A DNA stretch of 64,000 nt from Saccharopolyspora erythraea (GTDB taxonomy: Bacteria; Actinomycetota; Actinomycetes; Mycobacteriales; Pseudonocardiaceae): contig NZ_CP054839.1 of assembly GCF_018141105.1 (NCBI RefSeq), forward strand, positions 3,782,001 to 3,846,000. Reading direction: 5' to 3'. The notes under the pieces are model-generated. The model was given only the letters and a program-made list of their open reading frames with translations. It was not told the DNA's origin and ran no database searches. The position numbers and the translations under genes are program-made. Below are positions 7,517 through 16,970 of the stretch, piece by piece; position 1 is the stretch's first letter, and the number at the start of each line of letters is the position of its first letter.

Positions 7517-9426
7517 CCGAAGAGCTGCTCCAGCGGACCGCCGCGCCGGCCGAGGCCCTGGCCGCCGCCCGTGAACACCTGCTGTCCCTGCAACACGAGC
7601 AGGGCTGGTGGAAGGGCGAACTGGAAACCAACGTCACGATGGACGCCGAGGACCTGCTGCTGCGGCGCTTCCTCGGCATCCTCACCAAAACCGAGACCGA
7701 GCAGGCCGCGCGCTGGATCCGCTCCCGGCAACGGGCGGACGGCACGTGGGCGCAGTTCCACGGCGGGCCCGGCGACCTGTCCACCACGGTGGAGGCCTAC
7801 GTCGCGCTCAAGCTCGCCGGTGACGACGTCGACTCCGAGCACATGGCCGCGGCCCGCGCCTGGATCCTGGAGCGCGGCGGCATCGAGGCGACCCGGGTGT
7901 TCACTCGCATCTGGCTGGCGCTGTTCGGCGAATGGTCCTGGGACGACCTTCCCGCCATGCCGCCTGAGCTCGTGCTGCTCCCGCCGTGGGTACCGCTGAA
8001 CCTGGCGGACTGGGGCTGCTGGGCGCGGCAGACCATCGTGCCGCTCACCGTCGTGTGCACGTTGCGCCCGCGACGTGATCTCGGGGTGGGTCTGGCCGAA
8101 CTGCACTCCGGCCGTCGGCGCCGGAGGAAGGTCCCGAGGCTGTCCTGTGCAGGCGCGTTCCAGGTCCTCGACCGGGCACTGCACAGCTACCAGCGGCGGC
8201 CGCTGAAGGGGTTGCGCGAGCACGCGATGCGGCGCGCCGCGGAATGGATCGTGGCGCGGCAGGAGGCCGACGGCTCCTGGGGAGGCATCCAGCCGCCATG
8301 GGTCTACTCGCTGCTGGCCCTGCACCTGCTCGGGTATCCGCTCGGCCATCCCGTGCTGCGGCAGGGTCTCGCCGGCCTGGAGCGGTTCCTCGTCCGCGAG
8401 GAGACCCCCGAGGGCACGGTCCGCAGGCTGGAGGCGTGCCAGTCCCCGGTGTGGGACACCGTGCTGAGCATGCAGGCGCTGCGCGACGCCGGGCTGGCCG
8501 CCGACCACCCGGCGCTGCGGCGGGCCGCGGACTTCGTGCTGGCCGAGGAGATCCGGGTGAAGGGCGACTGGTCGGTCCGCAGACCGGACCTCGCCCCGGG
8601 CGGGTGGGCGTTCGAGTTCGACAACGACGGCTATCCCGACATCGACGACACCGCCGAGGTCGTGCTCGCGCTGAACGGCGTCGACCACGAGCGTCCGGGG
8701 GCGGTCCGAGCCGCGATCGACCGCGGAGTGCGCTGGATGTCCGGGATGCAGTCCGCCGACGGCGGATGGGGCGCCTTCGACGCCGACAACACCCGCGAGC
8801 TCGTCAACGAGCTGCCGTTCTGCGACTTCGGTGCGGTGATCGACCCGCCGTCGGCGGACGTGACAGCCCACGTCGTGGAAGCGCTGTGCGTGCTCGGCCG
8901 CGGTGAGGGGGAGGCCGTGCGCCGGGGCGTGCGGTGGCTGCTCGACCACCAGGAACCCGACGGCTCCTGGTTCGGCCGGTGGGGCGCCAACCACGTCTAC
9001 GGCACCGGCGCGGCAGTTCCGGCGCTGGTGCGCGCGGGCATGCGGCGCGACCACCTCGCGCTGCGACGCGCGGTGCGGTGGCTGGAGGTGCACCAGAACG
9101 AGGACGGCGGCTGGGGCGAGGACCTGCGCTCCTACGACGACCCGGTGTGGGTCGGCAGGGGCACGTCGACGGCCTCGCAGACGGCGTGGGCGCTGCTGGC
9201 CCTGCTGGCCGTGGACCTCCACGACACCGACGCGGTCCGCCGGGGTGTGGGCTTCCTCGCCGAGACCCAGCGCCCGGACGGGACCTGGGACGAGCCGCAG
9301 TTCACCGGAACCGGGTTCCCCGGCGACTTCTACATCAACTACCACCTCTACCGCCTGGTGTTCCCGGTGACCGCGCTCGGCCGCTACGAACAGGCGCGGC
9401 GCGGGCAGTCGGGCGGCAGCGGATGA
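7513..9426 (+). CDS. shc: Squalene-hopene cyclase
   Basis: A 637-residue class II triterpene cyclase, the usual length. The protonating aspartate motif is DIDDTAE beginning at residue 376 (family DxDD). Several QW-type repeats such as QEADGSWGG, QSADGGWGAF, QEPDGSWFGRWG and QNEDGGWGED mark the alpha/alpha barrel domains. The enzyme cyclizes squalene to hopene or hopanol at the membrane. The start is a TTG at 7513 overlapping the preceding stop as TTGA; this rare start is supported because it continues the overlap chain and gives the expected N-terminus. The stop overlaps the hpnG ATG. It is the committed step of the operon. Confidence 0.95.
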   Translation: MTEELLQRTAAPAEALAAAREHLLSLQHEQGWWKGELETNVTMDAEDLLLRRFLGILTKTETEQAARWIRSRQRADGTWAQFHGGPGDLSTTVEAYVALKLAGDDVDSEHMAAARAWILERGGIEATRVFTRIWLALFGEWSWDDLPAMPPELVLLPPWVPLNLADWGCWARQTIVPLTVVCTLRPRRDLGVGLAELHSGRRRRRKVPRLSCAGAFQVLDRALHSYQRRPLKGLREHAMRRAAEWIVARQEADGSWGGIQPPWVYSLLALHLLGYPLGHPVLRQGLAGLERFLVREETPEGTVRRLEACQSPVWDTVLSMQALRDAGLAADHPALRRAADFVLAEEIRVKGDWSVRRPDLAPGGWAFEFDNDGYPDIDDTAEVVLALNGVDHERPGAVRAAIDRGVRWMSGMQSADGGWGAFDADNTRELVNELPFCDFGAVIDPPSADVTAHVVEALCVLGRGEGEAVRRGVRWLLDHQEPDGSWFGRWGANHVYGTGAAVPALVRAGMRRDHLALRRAVRWLEVHQNEDGGWGEDLRSYDDPVWVGRGTSTASQTAWALLALLAVDLHDTDAVRRGVGFLAETQRPDGTWDEPQFTGTGFPGDFYINYHLYRLVFPVTALGRYEQARRGQSGGSG

Positions 9427-10091
9427 CGCCGCGACTGCTGGTGTGCGCGCCGCTGCGGGTCGAAGCACTCGCCCTGCGGGCGGGGCCGGCGCGGCGCGAG
9501 GTCCGGCGGACCGGGTACGGGCCGGTGCGCAGCGCCTGCCGGGCCGCCCGTCTGGCCGAGGAGGACGCCGACGCGTTCGCGGTCGCCGGGTTCGCGGGTG
9601 GCCTGGGGTCGGCCGTGCGCAGCGGTGACGTGATCGTCGCAAGCGAGGTCCGTGGTCCGCACGGCGCGGTCCCGTGCCCGTCGGCGCGCCTGCTGGCCGA
9701 GGAGGTCGGGCGTGGTGACCTGTTGGTGCACTGCGGGCCGGTCGTCAGCACCGGCCACGTCGTGAGCGACACCGAGCGCGCGGTGCTGGCCGCCTCCGGG
9801 GCACTCGGAGTCGACATGGAGTCGCTGTGGCTGGCCCGCGCCGCCGCCGGGCGGCCGCTGGCGGTCGTGCGCGTGGTCGTCGACACGGCGGACGAGCCGC
9901 TCGCCGGCGTTGGCACGGTCCGGCGGGGGATCAAGGCGCTCTGCCGTCTCCGCGAGCTCGGCCCGGCGCTGGACCGGTGGGCCAGGGCGGTGTGCCCGGA
10001 GCCTCCTGCCGGCACCGCGGACCCGGCCACCGGGGGCAACGTCGGCTTCGGCATCGCGAAGGAGGTGCCCGATGGGAATCCCGGTCCGTGA
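9423..10091 (+). CDS. hpnG: Hopanoid nucleosidase HpnG (adenosylhopane phosphorylase-like)
   Basis: A 222-residue protein of the purine nucleoside phosphorylase/MTA-nucleosidase fold. The ligand-binding GVDMESLWLARAA segment (about residues 128-140) is the typical substrate-contact block of this fold. In hopanoid biosynthesis HpnG removes adenine from adenosylhopane to give ribosylhopane. Its ATG overlaps the cyclase stop, and its last 20 bases overlap the start of hpnH, which has its own strong ribosome-binding site inside the hpnG coding sequence. Assignment rests on fold plus position between shc and hpnH. Confidence 0.85.
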   Translation: MTPRLLVCAPLRVEALALRAGPARREVRRTGYGPVRSACRAARLAEEDADAFAVAGFAGGLGSAVRSGDVIVASEVRGPHGAVPCPSARLLAEEVGRGDLLVHCGPVVSTGHVVSDTERAVLAASGALGVDMESLWLARAAAGRPLAVVRVVVDTADEPLAGVGTVRRGIKALCRLRELGPALDRWARAVCPEPPAGTADPATGGNVGFGIAKEVPDGNPGP

Positions 10092-11073
10092 GGCGCTCCG
10101 CGTCGGCGCCCATCTGGTCAAGCAGCGGCTCAGGCGGCGGGAGAAGTTCGCCCTCACCCTGGAGCTGGAGCCGTTGTTCGCCTGCAACCTCGCCTGCGCG
10201 GGGTGCGGCAAGATCCAGCACCCCGCCGGAGTGCTCAAGCGGCGAATGCCGGTGGAGCAGGCGCTGGCGGCGGTCGAGGAGTGCGGCGCGCCGGTGGTGT
10301 CGATCGCCGGTGGCGAGCCGCTGATGCACCCGGAGATCGGCGTCCTGGTCGCCGAGCTGGTGCGGCGCAAGAAGTTCGTCTACCTGTGCACGAACGCCCT
10401 GCTGATGCCCCGCAAGATCGACGAGCTGCGGCCCTCGCCCTACTTCTCGTGGGCGGTGCACATCGACGGGCTGGAGCAGCGCCACGACGAGTCGGTGTGC
10501 AAGCAGGGCGTGTTCGCCCAGGCGGTGGACAACGTGCGGGAGGCGCAGCGGCGCGGGTTCCGGGTGACCACGAACAGCACTTTCTTCACCAGCGACACAC
10601 CGGCATCGGTGATCGAGGTCCTCAACTTCCTCAACGACGAGCTGCGCGTCGACCGCATGATGCTGTCGCCGGCCTACGCCTACGACAAGGCTCCCGACCA
10701 GGAGCACTTCCTCGGGGTGGCCGAAACCAGGGAGCTGTTCTCCAAGGTCTTCGCCGACGGCCGCCGCGGGGGCTGGCGGTTCAACCACTCGCCGCGGTTC
10801 CTGGACTTCCTGGCGGGAGAGGTCGACTTCGCCTGCACCGCGTGGGCGATCCCGTCGTACTCGCTGTACGGGTGGCAACGGCCCTGCTACCTGATGTCGG
10901 ACGGCTACGCCCAGACCTACCGGGAGCTGCTGGAGGAGACCGACTGGTCGGCCTACGGCCGGGGCCGCGACCCGCGGTGCGCCAACTGCATGGCCCACTG
11001 CGGCTACGAGCCGACCGCGGTGCTGGCCACGATGGGGTCCCTGCGGGAGTCGATTCGCGCACTGCGGTCCTGA
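10072..11073 (+). CDS. hpnH: Radical SAM adenosylhopane synthase HpnH
   Basis: A 333-residue radical SAM enzyme. The iron-sulfur cluster motif CNLACAGC gives cysteines 38, 42 and 45; the SAM-binding GGEPLMHPEIG follows near residue 80. HpnH adds the adenosyl radical from SAM to diploptene, making adenosylhopane, the first step of extended (C35) hopanoids. Additional C-terminal cysteines in RCANCMAHCGYEP are also seen in family members. The ATG at 10072 lies after an AAGGAGGTG ribosome-binding site. It ends the overlapping hopanoid chain; no hpnI-hpnP or hpnO type side-chain genes follow in this window. Confidence 0.93.
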   Translation: MGIPVREALRVGAHLVKQRLRRREKFALTLELEPLFACNLACAGCGKIQHPAGVLKRRMPVEQALAAVEECGAPVVSIAGGEPLMHPEIGVLVAELVRRKKFVYLCTNALLMPRKIDELRPSPYFSWAVHIDGLEQRHDESVCKQGVFAQAVDNVREAQRRGFRVTTNSTFFTSDTPASVIEVLNFLNDELRVDRMMLSPAYAYDKAPDQEHFLGVAETRELFSKVFADGRRGGWRFNHSPRFLDFLAGEVDFACTAWAIPSYSLYGWQRPCYLMSDGYAQTYRELLEETDWSAYGRGRDPRCANCMAHCGYEPTAVLATMGSLRESIRALRS

Positions 11074-11105
11074 ACGGGCTGGACACGAGCCCGTGACGCC
11101 GTACA

Positions 11106-11831
11106 GTGGTCCGCGACGTGCCCCCGACCGACGGCCAGGGACGCATGTTCCGGCCGGGTGAGGACAGACCGATCCACCGCCCCCACGTCGTGCACCTCGA
11201 CGGTCTCGCATCGCACCTGTGGCACGCCGCCAAGCACCTCGGCGAAACGGTGTTCGTGCCCCTGCTGCTGTTCTACGTGCTGTTCCGGCTCACCGACCTG
11301 ACCGGTGGTCTGCTGGCCGCGCTCGGCTGGGCGCTGGCCGCCCTGGTGGTCCGGCTGGTGCTGCGCGCCCCCGTCCCGATGGTGCTGTGGGCGACCACCG
11401 CGCTGCTCGTCGCCCGCACCGCGCTGGGGTTCGCGACCGGCAGTTCGTTCGTGTACTTCCTGGAGCCCAGCCTGCAGAACTTCCTGCTCGCGCTGGCGCT
11501 GCTGGTGACCCTGCGGCTGGAGAACCCCTTCCTGGTCAAGCTCGCGGGCGACTTCTGCGTCCTGCCGCCGGAGCTGATCGGCAACACGCGCGTGCAGTGG
11601 TTCTTCCGGCGGGTGTCGGTGCTGTGGGCGGCGGTCTTCACGGTCAACGGCCTGACGACGCTGTGGGCGCTCGCCCAGGCCACGATCGACCACTTCCTGC
11701 TCGTGAGCACGGTCGGATCGTTCGGCCTGGTCGCCGTCGCCGCGGTGGCGTCGCTGCTGTGGTTCCGCCGCGAGCTGCGGGGCGAGGGCATCCAGCTGCG
11801 GTTCGGCCGCAGGCCCGCCGCCGCGGGGTAG
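11106..11831 (+). CDS. Predicted polytopic membrane protein (VC0807-like)
   Basis: A 241-residue protein with an N-terminal polar stretch and about five or six hydrophobic segments, for example VFVPLLLFYVLF near residue 50, LLAALGWALAALVV near 68 and the C-terminal VGSFGLVAVAAVASLLWF. The block SSFVYFLEPSLQNFLLALALL resembles the VC0807-type family of bacterial membrane proteins of unknown function; this is resemblance from memory. It sits 32 bases after hpnH on the same strand and may be co-transcribed, so a link to hopanoid membranes is possible but unproven. The start is uncertain: GTG at 11106 gives the full length, an ATG at 11145 is an alternative. It is convergent with the next gene, only 8 bases away. 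Confidence 0.7.
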   Translation: MVRDVPPTDGQGRMFRPGEDRPIHRPHVVHLDGLASHLWHAAKHLGETVFVPLLLFYVLFRLTDLTGGLLAALGWALAALVVRLVLRAPVPMVLWATTALLVARTALGFATGSSFVYFLEPSLQNFLLALALLVTLRLENPFLVKLAGDFCVLPPELIGNTRVQWFFRRVSVLWAAVFTVNGLTTLWALAQATIDHFLLVSTVGSFGLVAVAAVASLLWFRRELRGEGIQLRFGRRPAAAG

Positions 11832-11839
11832 CGGCGCGG

Positions 11840-12577
11840 TCACCCGGCGCGACGGGCGGCGCGGTGGAAGGCGCCCGGGAAGGCACCGTGGAGCCGGGCG
11901 GCCGCCGACAGCCAGCGCGGTACGAACACTTCGGCGCGCTCCCTCCGCACGCCGTCGAGCACGGCGCCTGCCACCGCGGCCGGCGCGACCATCCGCGGGA
12001 ACCCGCGGGCGTAGGGACGGCCGCGGTTGCCGAAGAACGGTGTGCGCACGGCTCCGGGGAACACCGTGGTGACACCGACGCCCCGCGTCGCCGCCTGGAA
12101 CCGGACGCTCGCGGCGAAGGCCCGCAGTCCGCCCTTGGTCGCCGCGTACACCTCTTCGTCGCGCACCCCGACGACCGCGATCGACGAGACGAACACGACG
12201 TGGCCCCGCCGCCGCTGCGACATCCCGGGCAGGGCGGCCTGGGTGAGCAGCACCGGTGCCGTCAGGTTGAGCGCCACCAGGCCGGTGACGCGGTCGGGCG
12301 GCATCGCGGTGAGGTCTCCGGCCCAGCCGACGCCCGCGCTGTGCACGAGCAGGTCGGCGTCGCGGGCCGCTTCGGCCACGTGCCGCAGCTGCGCCGGGTC
12401 GGTCAGGTCGGCCACCACTGACCGGGCGCCCGTCCGCTCGGCGACCTCGGCCAGGCGGTGCTCGTCCCGGCCGGTGACCACCAGCCGGCAGCCCGCCGCC
12501 GCCAGAGCCGTGGCCGTGGCCGCGCCGATGCCGGACGACGCGCCCGTCACCAGCGCGGTGCGCCCGCGCATCTCCAT
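11840..12577 (-). CDS. Short-chain dehydrogenase/reductase
   Basis: A classical 245-residue SDR. The NAD(P)-binding TGASSGIG is at residues 10-17, a basic residue follows the second strand (VTGRDEHR, suggesting NADPH), and the active-site serine and YAATK motif are in VFVSSIAVVGV and EEVYAATKGG. The C-terminal region VFPGAVRTPFF is typical of SDRs acting on lipids or other hydrophobic alcohols. It starts 6 bases after the stop of the glycosyltransferase-acyltransferase fusion, so the two form an operon and may act on the same lipid. The substrate is not identifiable. Confidence 0.9.
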   Translation of the reverse strand: MEMRGRTALVTGASSGIGAATATALAAAGCRLVVTGRDEHRLAEVAERTGARSVVADLTDPAQLRHVAEAARDADLLVHSAGVGWAGDLTAMPPDRVTGLVALNLTAPVLLTQAALPGMSQRRRGHVVFVSSIAVVGVRDEEVYAATKGGLRAFAASVRFQAATRGVGVTTVFPGAVRTPFFGNRGRPYARGFPRMVAPAAVAGAVLDGVRRERAEVFVPRWLSAAARLHGAFPGAFHRAARRAG

Positions 12578-12583
12578 CGTCGA

Positions 12584-15004
12584 TCACCGTCCCCGCAGCG
12601 ATTCTTCTCCGCGTGCCGGTACCTCCAGCGCGTCGAAGGCGTCCAGCAGCCGGTCGGCGAAGGCGGCGGCGTCCGGCAGCAGCGCGGAGTCGGTGGTGAC
12701 GCCGAAGCCGGCCGTGTCGGCCCAGCTCACCACGCCCACCGCGAGGCCCACTCCCTCGGCCAGCGAGAGGACGGGGAACACTCGGGTCAGCCGCGCGCCG
12801 CCGATGCGGACCGGACGCCGGCGGCCGGGCAGCACCGAGATCACCGCGCCGAAGAAACGGCGGTGGTAGACGTGCCGGACCGCCCACCGGTGCACGGGTG
12901 CGGGCAGCAGCCCGAGCGCCGCGAGAACCGCCCCGGCGGCGGTCGGCTGCTCGCCTTCCTCCGCCCGCGCCACCCGCTCGGAGACCTGGGCGACGCGCCG
13001 CGCGGGCGGCATCGGCCCGATGGGCAGGTCCACGACGAGCGTGCGGGTGTGGTTGCCCGGCTCGTCGACGCCGACACAGTGGCGCAGCCGCGCGGTCCTG
13101 GGGACCATGACCCGGAACCGCTGCCCCGGGGTGGTGCCGGTGCGGTCGTCGACCAGGCGGTGCAGGGCTTCGGCGACGACCGCCAGCAGCACGGCGGTGC
13201 TGCTCGTCCCGTGCGCGCGTGCGCGGGCCCGCACGTCGGCGGCCGGTACCTCCCGCCACGCGAAGGAGCGCCCGGCCGTGCTGCGACCCTCGAGACCCGT
13301 CGACGGCGCGAACCCCGCGCTCGCCAGGTGGGCGAGACCGCGAAGAAGCACTCCCACCCCAGGCCGCCGTGCCGGTGGCCGGTCGGCCGGTTGGTCCGGC
13401 GCACGGGTCAGGTCGTCGGAGAGCAGGCGCAGGAGCGCGCTGGTGATCGCCACTCCGTCACCCAGGGCGTGGTGTGCCTTGGCCAGCAGTTCGGTCCGGT
13501 TCGTGCGGGCATCGCGCAGCAGGAGCAGTTCCCAGGGGGGACCGTCAGCTCGCACCGGAGTGCCGAAGAACGCGTGCCGGGCCTGGTGCCACTCCCGCGC
13601 GGTACCGGAGTGCAACTCGCGGCAGCGGACGTGTCGTGCCGGGTCGAATTCCTCGACGTGTTGCCAGCGTGGCCTGCGGTGCCCGCGCTCCACCAGCCGG
13701 CGCGTGAGCAGCGGCAGGCCCGGTGCCCGGTGCTGGACCAGCGCGCGGAGGTGCTCGCGCCACTCCTGCGTGGAGCGGGTGCCACCGTCGAGCCGGAGGA
13801 CGGCTCCGGCCTGCTGGGGTGTGCGCGGGGTGGCGGCGTGGACGAAGAACGCGTCCTGGGCGCGCATGGTCTCGGCGGCCTGCTGCCGCCGGAGCCCGGC
13901 GAGCGCGGCGACCTGCTCGGTGAAGTCCGCGATGCGGCTGTGCTCGAGGGCGGTCCGCTCCCGGCGCGGCAGTTCGGCGGGGTCGGTGGTCAGCGTGCAC
14001 AGGAGGCCGGTCAGGTCGCTGGAACGGGGGCACAGCTCGGCCAGCCCGGCCTCGGCCATCAGCTCCGCGTTGGCGCGTCCGTGGCCCGCGATCGGTTCGA
14101 ACATCACCAGGGTCCGGCCGCAGGCGAGCGCTTCCAGCGCGGTGGCGCCACCGGCGTTGCTCACCACGACGTCGGCGGCGGCGGTCAGCGCGGGCATGTC
14201 GTCGGTCCAGCCGAGGGGGACCAGGCGGTGGTCGCGTTCGGCCCGCCGCGCGCAGCGCTGGTGCAACGCGTCGTTGCGGCCGCACACGACCACGACGCGG
14301 CCGACCCCCTCCACCGCGAGCGAGGCGTCCACGGCCCGTTCGACCGACCCGAAACCGAGTGATCCGCAGGAGACCAACACGGTGACGCCCTGCTCAGGCA
14401 GCCCGAACTGCCTGCGCGCGGTCGCTCTGTCGGTCGGCCGGAACGCCGTGACCACCGGTGGCGCGCAGACCGCGCCCACCGCCTCGGGTTCGGCGCGGCG
14501 CAGCTCGCGCAGGCTCACCTGGCTCATGACGAAGTGCGCGTCGATCCGTGCGTAAACCCAGAAGGGGTGCGGGCAGAAGTCCGACACCACTGCGGCCAGC
14601 GGCACGTCGAGCTCGCCGCGGCGCCGCAGCCAGTCCAGCCCCGCCGTACCGAGCGGGTAGGTGGACACGATCAGGTCCGGCCGGTGCTCGGCGATTCGCC
14701 GCCGCAGTCGGCGCCCGCTCCAGGAGCCCACGAACCGGCGCGATCCGTCGGCGAACCACCGCCGGCGCCACAGCGCCCGGTAGAACCAGTCGTAGAGCCA
14801 CGGCGTCGACTCGACGTTGGCGGCGTAGATCCAGTTGAAGCTCGCCGGTACCCAGGACCCCATCTGTTCGAGGACGTCCAGCCAGGACACCTCGCAGCCG
14901 GGCCACACCCGCCGGGCGGCCTCTTCGACGGCGCGTGCGGTGGCGTTGTGCCCTTCGCCGATGGTGGCGCTGAGCAGCAGGAGACGACGTGGTGGGGAAG
15001 TCAC
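12584..15004 (-). CDS. Fusion of MGDG-synthase/MurG-like glycosyltransferase and WS/DGAT-type acyltransferase
   Basis: An 806-residue protein with two unrelated enzymes in one frame. Residues 1 to about 375 match the diacylglycerol glycosyltransferase (MGDG synthase/GT28) pattern: LLLSATIGEGHNATARAVEE at the N-terminus and the sugar-nucleotide site VVVSNAGGATALEALACGR near 280-297. Residues from about 385 to 800 are of the wax ester synthase/diacylglycerol acyltransferase family, with the catalytic histidine motif HHALGDG at 511-517. The reading frame and codon bias continue through the junction, so this is a true fusion and not a frameshift. Expected activity is glycosylation plus acylation of a lipid acceptor at the membrane face; donor and acceptor are unknown. 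It heads an operon with an SDR and lies next to the hopanoid genes. Confidence 0.85.
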   Translation of the reverse strand: MTSPPRRLLLLSATIGEGHNATARAVEEAARRVWPGCEVSWLDVLEQMGSWVPASFNWIYAANVESTPWLYDWFYRALWRRRWFADGSRRFVGSWSGRRLRRRIAEHRPDLIVSTYPLGTAGLDWLRRRGELDVPLAAVVSDFCPHPFWVYARIDAHFVMSQVSLRELRRAEPEAVGAVCAPPVVTAFRPTDRATARRQFGLPEQGVTVLVSCGSLGFGSVERAVDASLAVEGVGRVVVVCGRNDALHQRCARRAERDHRLVPLGWTDDMPALTAAADVVVSNAGGATALEALACGRTLVMFEPIAGHGRANAELMAEAGLAELCPRSSDLTGLLCTLTTDPAELPRRERTALEHSRIADFTEQVAALAGLRRQQAAETMRAQDAFFVHAATPRTPQQAGAVLRLDGGTRSTQEWREHLRALVQHRAPGLPLLTRRLVERGHRRPRWQHVEEFDPARHVRCRELHSGTAREWHQARHAFFGTPVRADGPPWELLLLRDARTNRTELLAKAHHALGDGVAITSALLRLLSDDLTRAPDQPADRPPARRPGVGVLLRGLAHLASAGFAPSTGLEGRSTAGRSFAWREVPAADVRARARAHGTSSTAVLLAVVAEALHRLVDDRTGTTPGQRFRVMVPRTARLRHCVGVDEPGNHTRTLVVDLPIGPMPPARRVAQVSERVARAEEGEQPTAAGAVLAALGLLPAPVHRWAVRHVYHRRFFGAVISVLPGRRRPVRIGGARLTRVFPVLSLAEGVGLAVGVVSWADTAGFGVTTDSALLPDAAAFADRLLDAFDALEVPARGEESLRGR

Positions 15005-15445
15005 GAGACAGGTTCCTCCCAGGTGGCTCGTGCCCTCCGCAGGCCGGGGAATGCGCCGGACGTGGTTTGCGTAGCGGTGCGGGTGGCGGAATCTCGGAAA
15101 CCTGCCGGCACCGGTATCGCCGAGATCATGAATGGCCGATCACGACGTCGGCGCTGTCCTCAGCAGGTGGCTTCTGAGCACCGGCGGCGGTGCGATCTGG
15201 GTCTAGCTACACACTGCAAGCGGCAGACGCCGCGTGTGAACAGACCCTAACCGCGTGCGGGCGGGTCGGCCCGTCGGCGCGGGCGGCTCGAACACCGGTT
15301 CGCGCCACGGTGCCGGGCGTGGGTTGCCGGTGGCGTCGGCGGGTAGCCGAAGCGGGGAGCGCTCACCTCGGGCGGTGGTGATGATGTTGCTCGACCAGGC
15401 GGATCCGCCGGTGTTGCCCGGCGCGGGCACCGCGGTCGCCGGCGG
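15005..15445. other. Divergent intergenic region
   Basis: About 440 bases separate the divergently transcribed fusion gene and the GT39-type gene. Possible frames here lack coding bias. The segment 15190-15250 has the lower G+C expected of promoters. No convincing operator or hairpin was seen. Confidence 0.4.
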
Positions 15446-16936
15446 GTGAACATGCGGCCCGGCGCACGCACGAACGTCCTTTCGGCCTCGCCGCCGCCCG
15501 TCACGCCGATGGCTCGGCCGGCGGTGGGAGCGCTCGGCGGCATCGCGGCCGCGTGGGCCGGGCTCCTGCTCGTGTTCGCGGTGACCCTCGAACCCCACGG
15601 CGACGAGCTGTACTTCCTGGCAGCGGGGGACCGGCCGGACTGGGGCTATGCCGACCAGCCGCCGCTGCTGCCCCTGCTGGCCCACGCCGCCGACGCCGCG
15701 GCGCCCGGCTCGGTGCCTGTCCTGCGGCTGCCTGCGCTCGCGCTGACCGCGTGCGGGGTGTTCGTCGCCGGACTGCTGGCCCGCGAGCTCGGCGGTGGCC
15801 GCAAGGCACAGGTCGTGGCAGCGGCGACGTTCGCGGTCTCACCGCACCTGGCCGTGACGGGCGCCCTGCTGGTGACGCCCACGGTCGATGCGTTCATGTG
15901 GGCGGTCCTGACCTTCGTGCTTGTGCGGTGGGTGAGGACCCGCGGCGACCGCCTGCTGCTCGGCGCGGGGCTCGTGGTGGCGGTGGCCCTGCAGGCCAAG
16001 TACCTCGTCCTGGTGTTCTGCGCGGCGGCACTGATCAGCGCTCTGCTGGTCGGTCCGCGAGACATCGCGCTGCGCCCGCGCCTGTGGGCAGGTGCGGGGC
16101 TGGCCTTCGCCGCCCTGCTGCCCAGTGTGCTGTGGCAAGCGGGGCACGGGTGGCCGCAGCTGCGGATGGCCGCCGTGGTGCCCGCCGAGATCGAACAGCT
16201 CGGCGGTGGCCGGGTGTCCGTGGTCCCGCTGCTCCTGCTGACCGCCGGTGTGCCGATCGGCGCCGGGATGGCGTGCGTGGGTCTGCGGGCGCTGCTGCGC
16301 TCGCCGGCGTTGCGCGACTATCGGTGGCTGGGCTGGGCGAGCGCCGGTGTCGTGGTCTTCTTCGTGGCGGCCGGAGGTCGGTACTACTACTGCTTCGGCC
16401 TGCTCCCGCTGCTGTGGGCGGTGGCCGCGGTCCGCGTGGAGAACGGGCGATCGGCCGCGCGGTGGCTGACCAGCCGGCCCGCCTGGGCGCTGTCCGCGGC
16501 GGTGGTGCTCGCGCTCGCGGTGGCCGTCCAGACGCCTGCCGTCGACCACGTGAGGGCGCTGTCGAACAACTCGGGCGGCTGGCGACACGTCGTCGAACCG
16601 GTGCAGCGCGCCTACCAGCACGTCGCGCCGGAGCAGCGCCGCACCACGGTCGTCGTGGCCGAGCACTACTGGCAGGCGAGCGCCCTGGAGCGGCTCTGGC
16701 CGGGCCGGGACCGCCCGGAGGTCCGCAGCCCGCACCGGGGGTTCTGGTACTTCGGAGCGCCGTCCGAACAGCACGCCACCACCCTGTTCGTGGGAGGCGA
16801 TCCCGGAGCGCTGCGGGAACACTTCCGCACCGTGGTGCCGGTCGCCGGCGACGCCCCGCACCACGTGCGGGTCTGGTTGTGCACGGGCAGGCAGCAGCCG
16901 TGGTCGCGGCTGTGGCCATCGCTCCGGCGGTTGTGA
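15446..16936 (+). CDS. GT39/PMT-family membrane glycosyltransferase
   Basis: A 496-residue polytopic membrane protein with roughly ten or more hydrophobic segments. The first periplasmic loop carries HGDELYF (about residue 50) followed by DWGYADQPPLLPLLAH, the acidic catalytic loop and proline-rich signature of polyprenyl-phosphate-sugar dependent glycosyltransferases related to ArnT and protein O-mannosyltransferases. Such enzymes move a sugar from a polyprenyl carrier onto a lipid or protein outside the membrane; the acceptor is unknown. The start is GTG at 15446, with an ATG two codons later equally possible. A DMT-type transporter gene follows 34 bases after its stop. Confidence 0.8.
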   Translation: MNMRPGARTNVLSASPPPVTPMARPAVGALGGIAAAWAGLLLVFAVTLEPHGDELYFLAAGDRPDWGYADQPPLLPLLAHAADAAAPGSVPVLRLPALALTACGVFVAGLLARELGGGRKAQVVAAATFAVSPHLAVTGALLVTPTVDAFMWAVLTFVLVRWVRTRGDRLLLGAGLVVAVALQAKYLVLVFCAAALISALLVGPRDIALRPRLWAGAGLAFAALLPSVLWQAGHGWPQLRMAAVVPAEIEQLGGGRVSVVPLLLLTAGVPIGAGMACVGLRALLRSPALRDYRWLGWASAGVVVFFVAAGGRYYYCFGLLPLLWAVAAVRVENGRSAARWLTSRPAWALSAAVVLALAVAVQTPAVDHVRALSNNSGGWRHVVEPVQRAYQHVAPEQRRTTVVVAEHYWQASALERLWPGRDRPEVRSPHRGFWYFGAPSEQHATTLFVGGDPGALREHFRTVVPVAGDAPHHVRVWLCTGRQQPWSRLWPSLRRL

Positions 16937-16970
16937 CGGCCGGTGCCGCGGGCAGGAAGGGGGATTGGCG

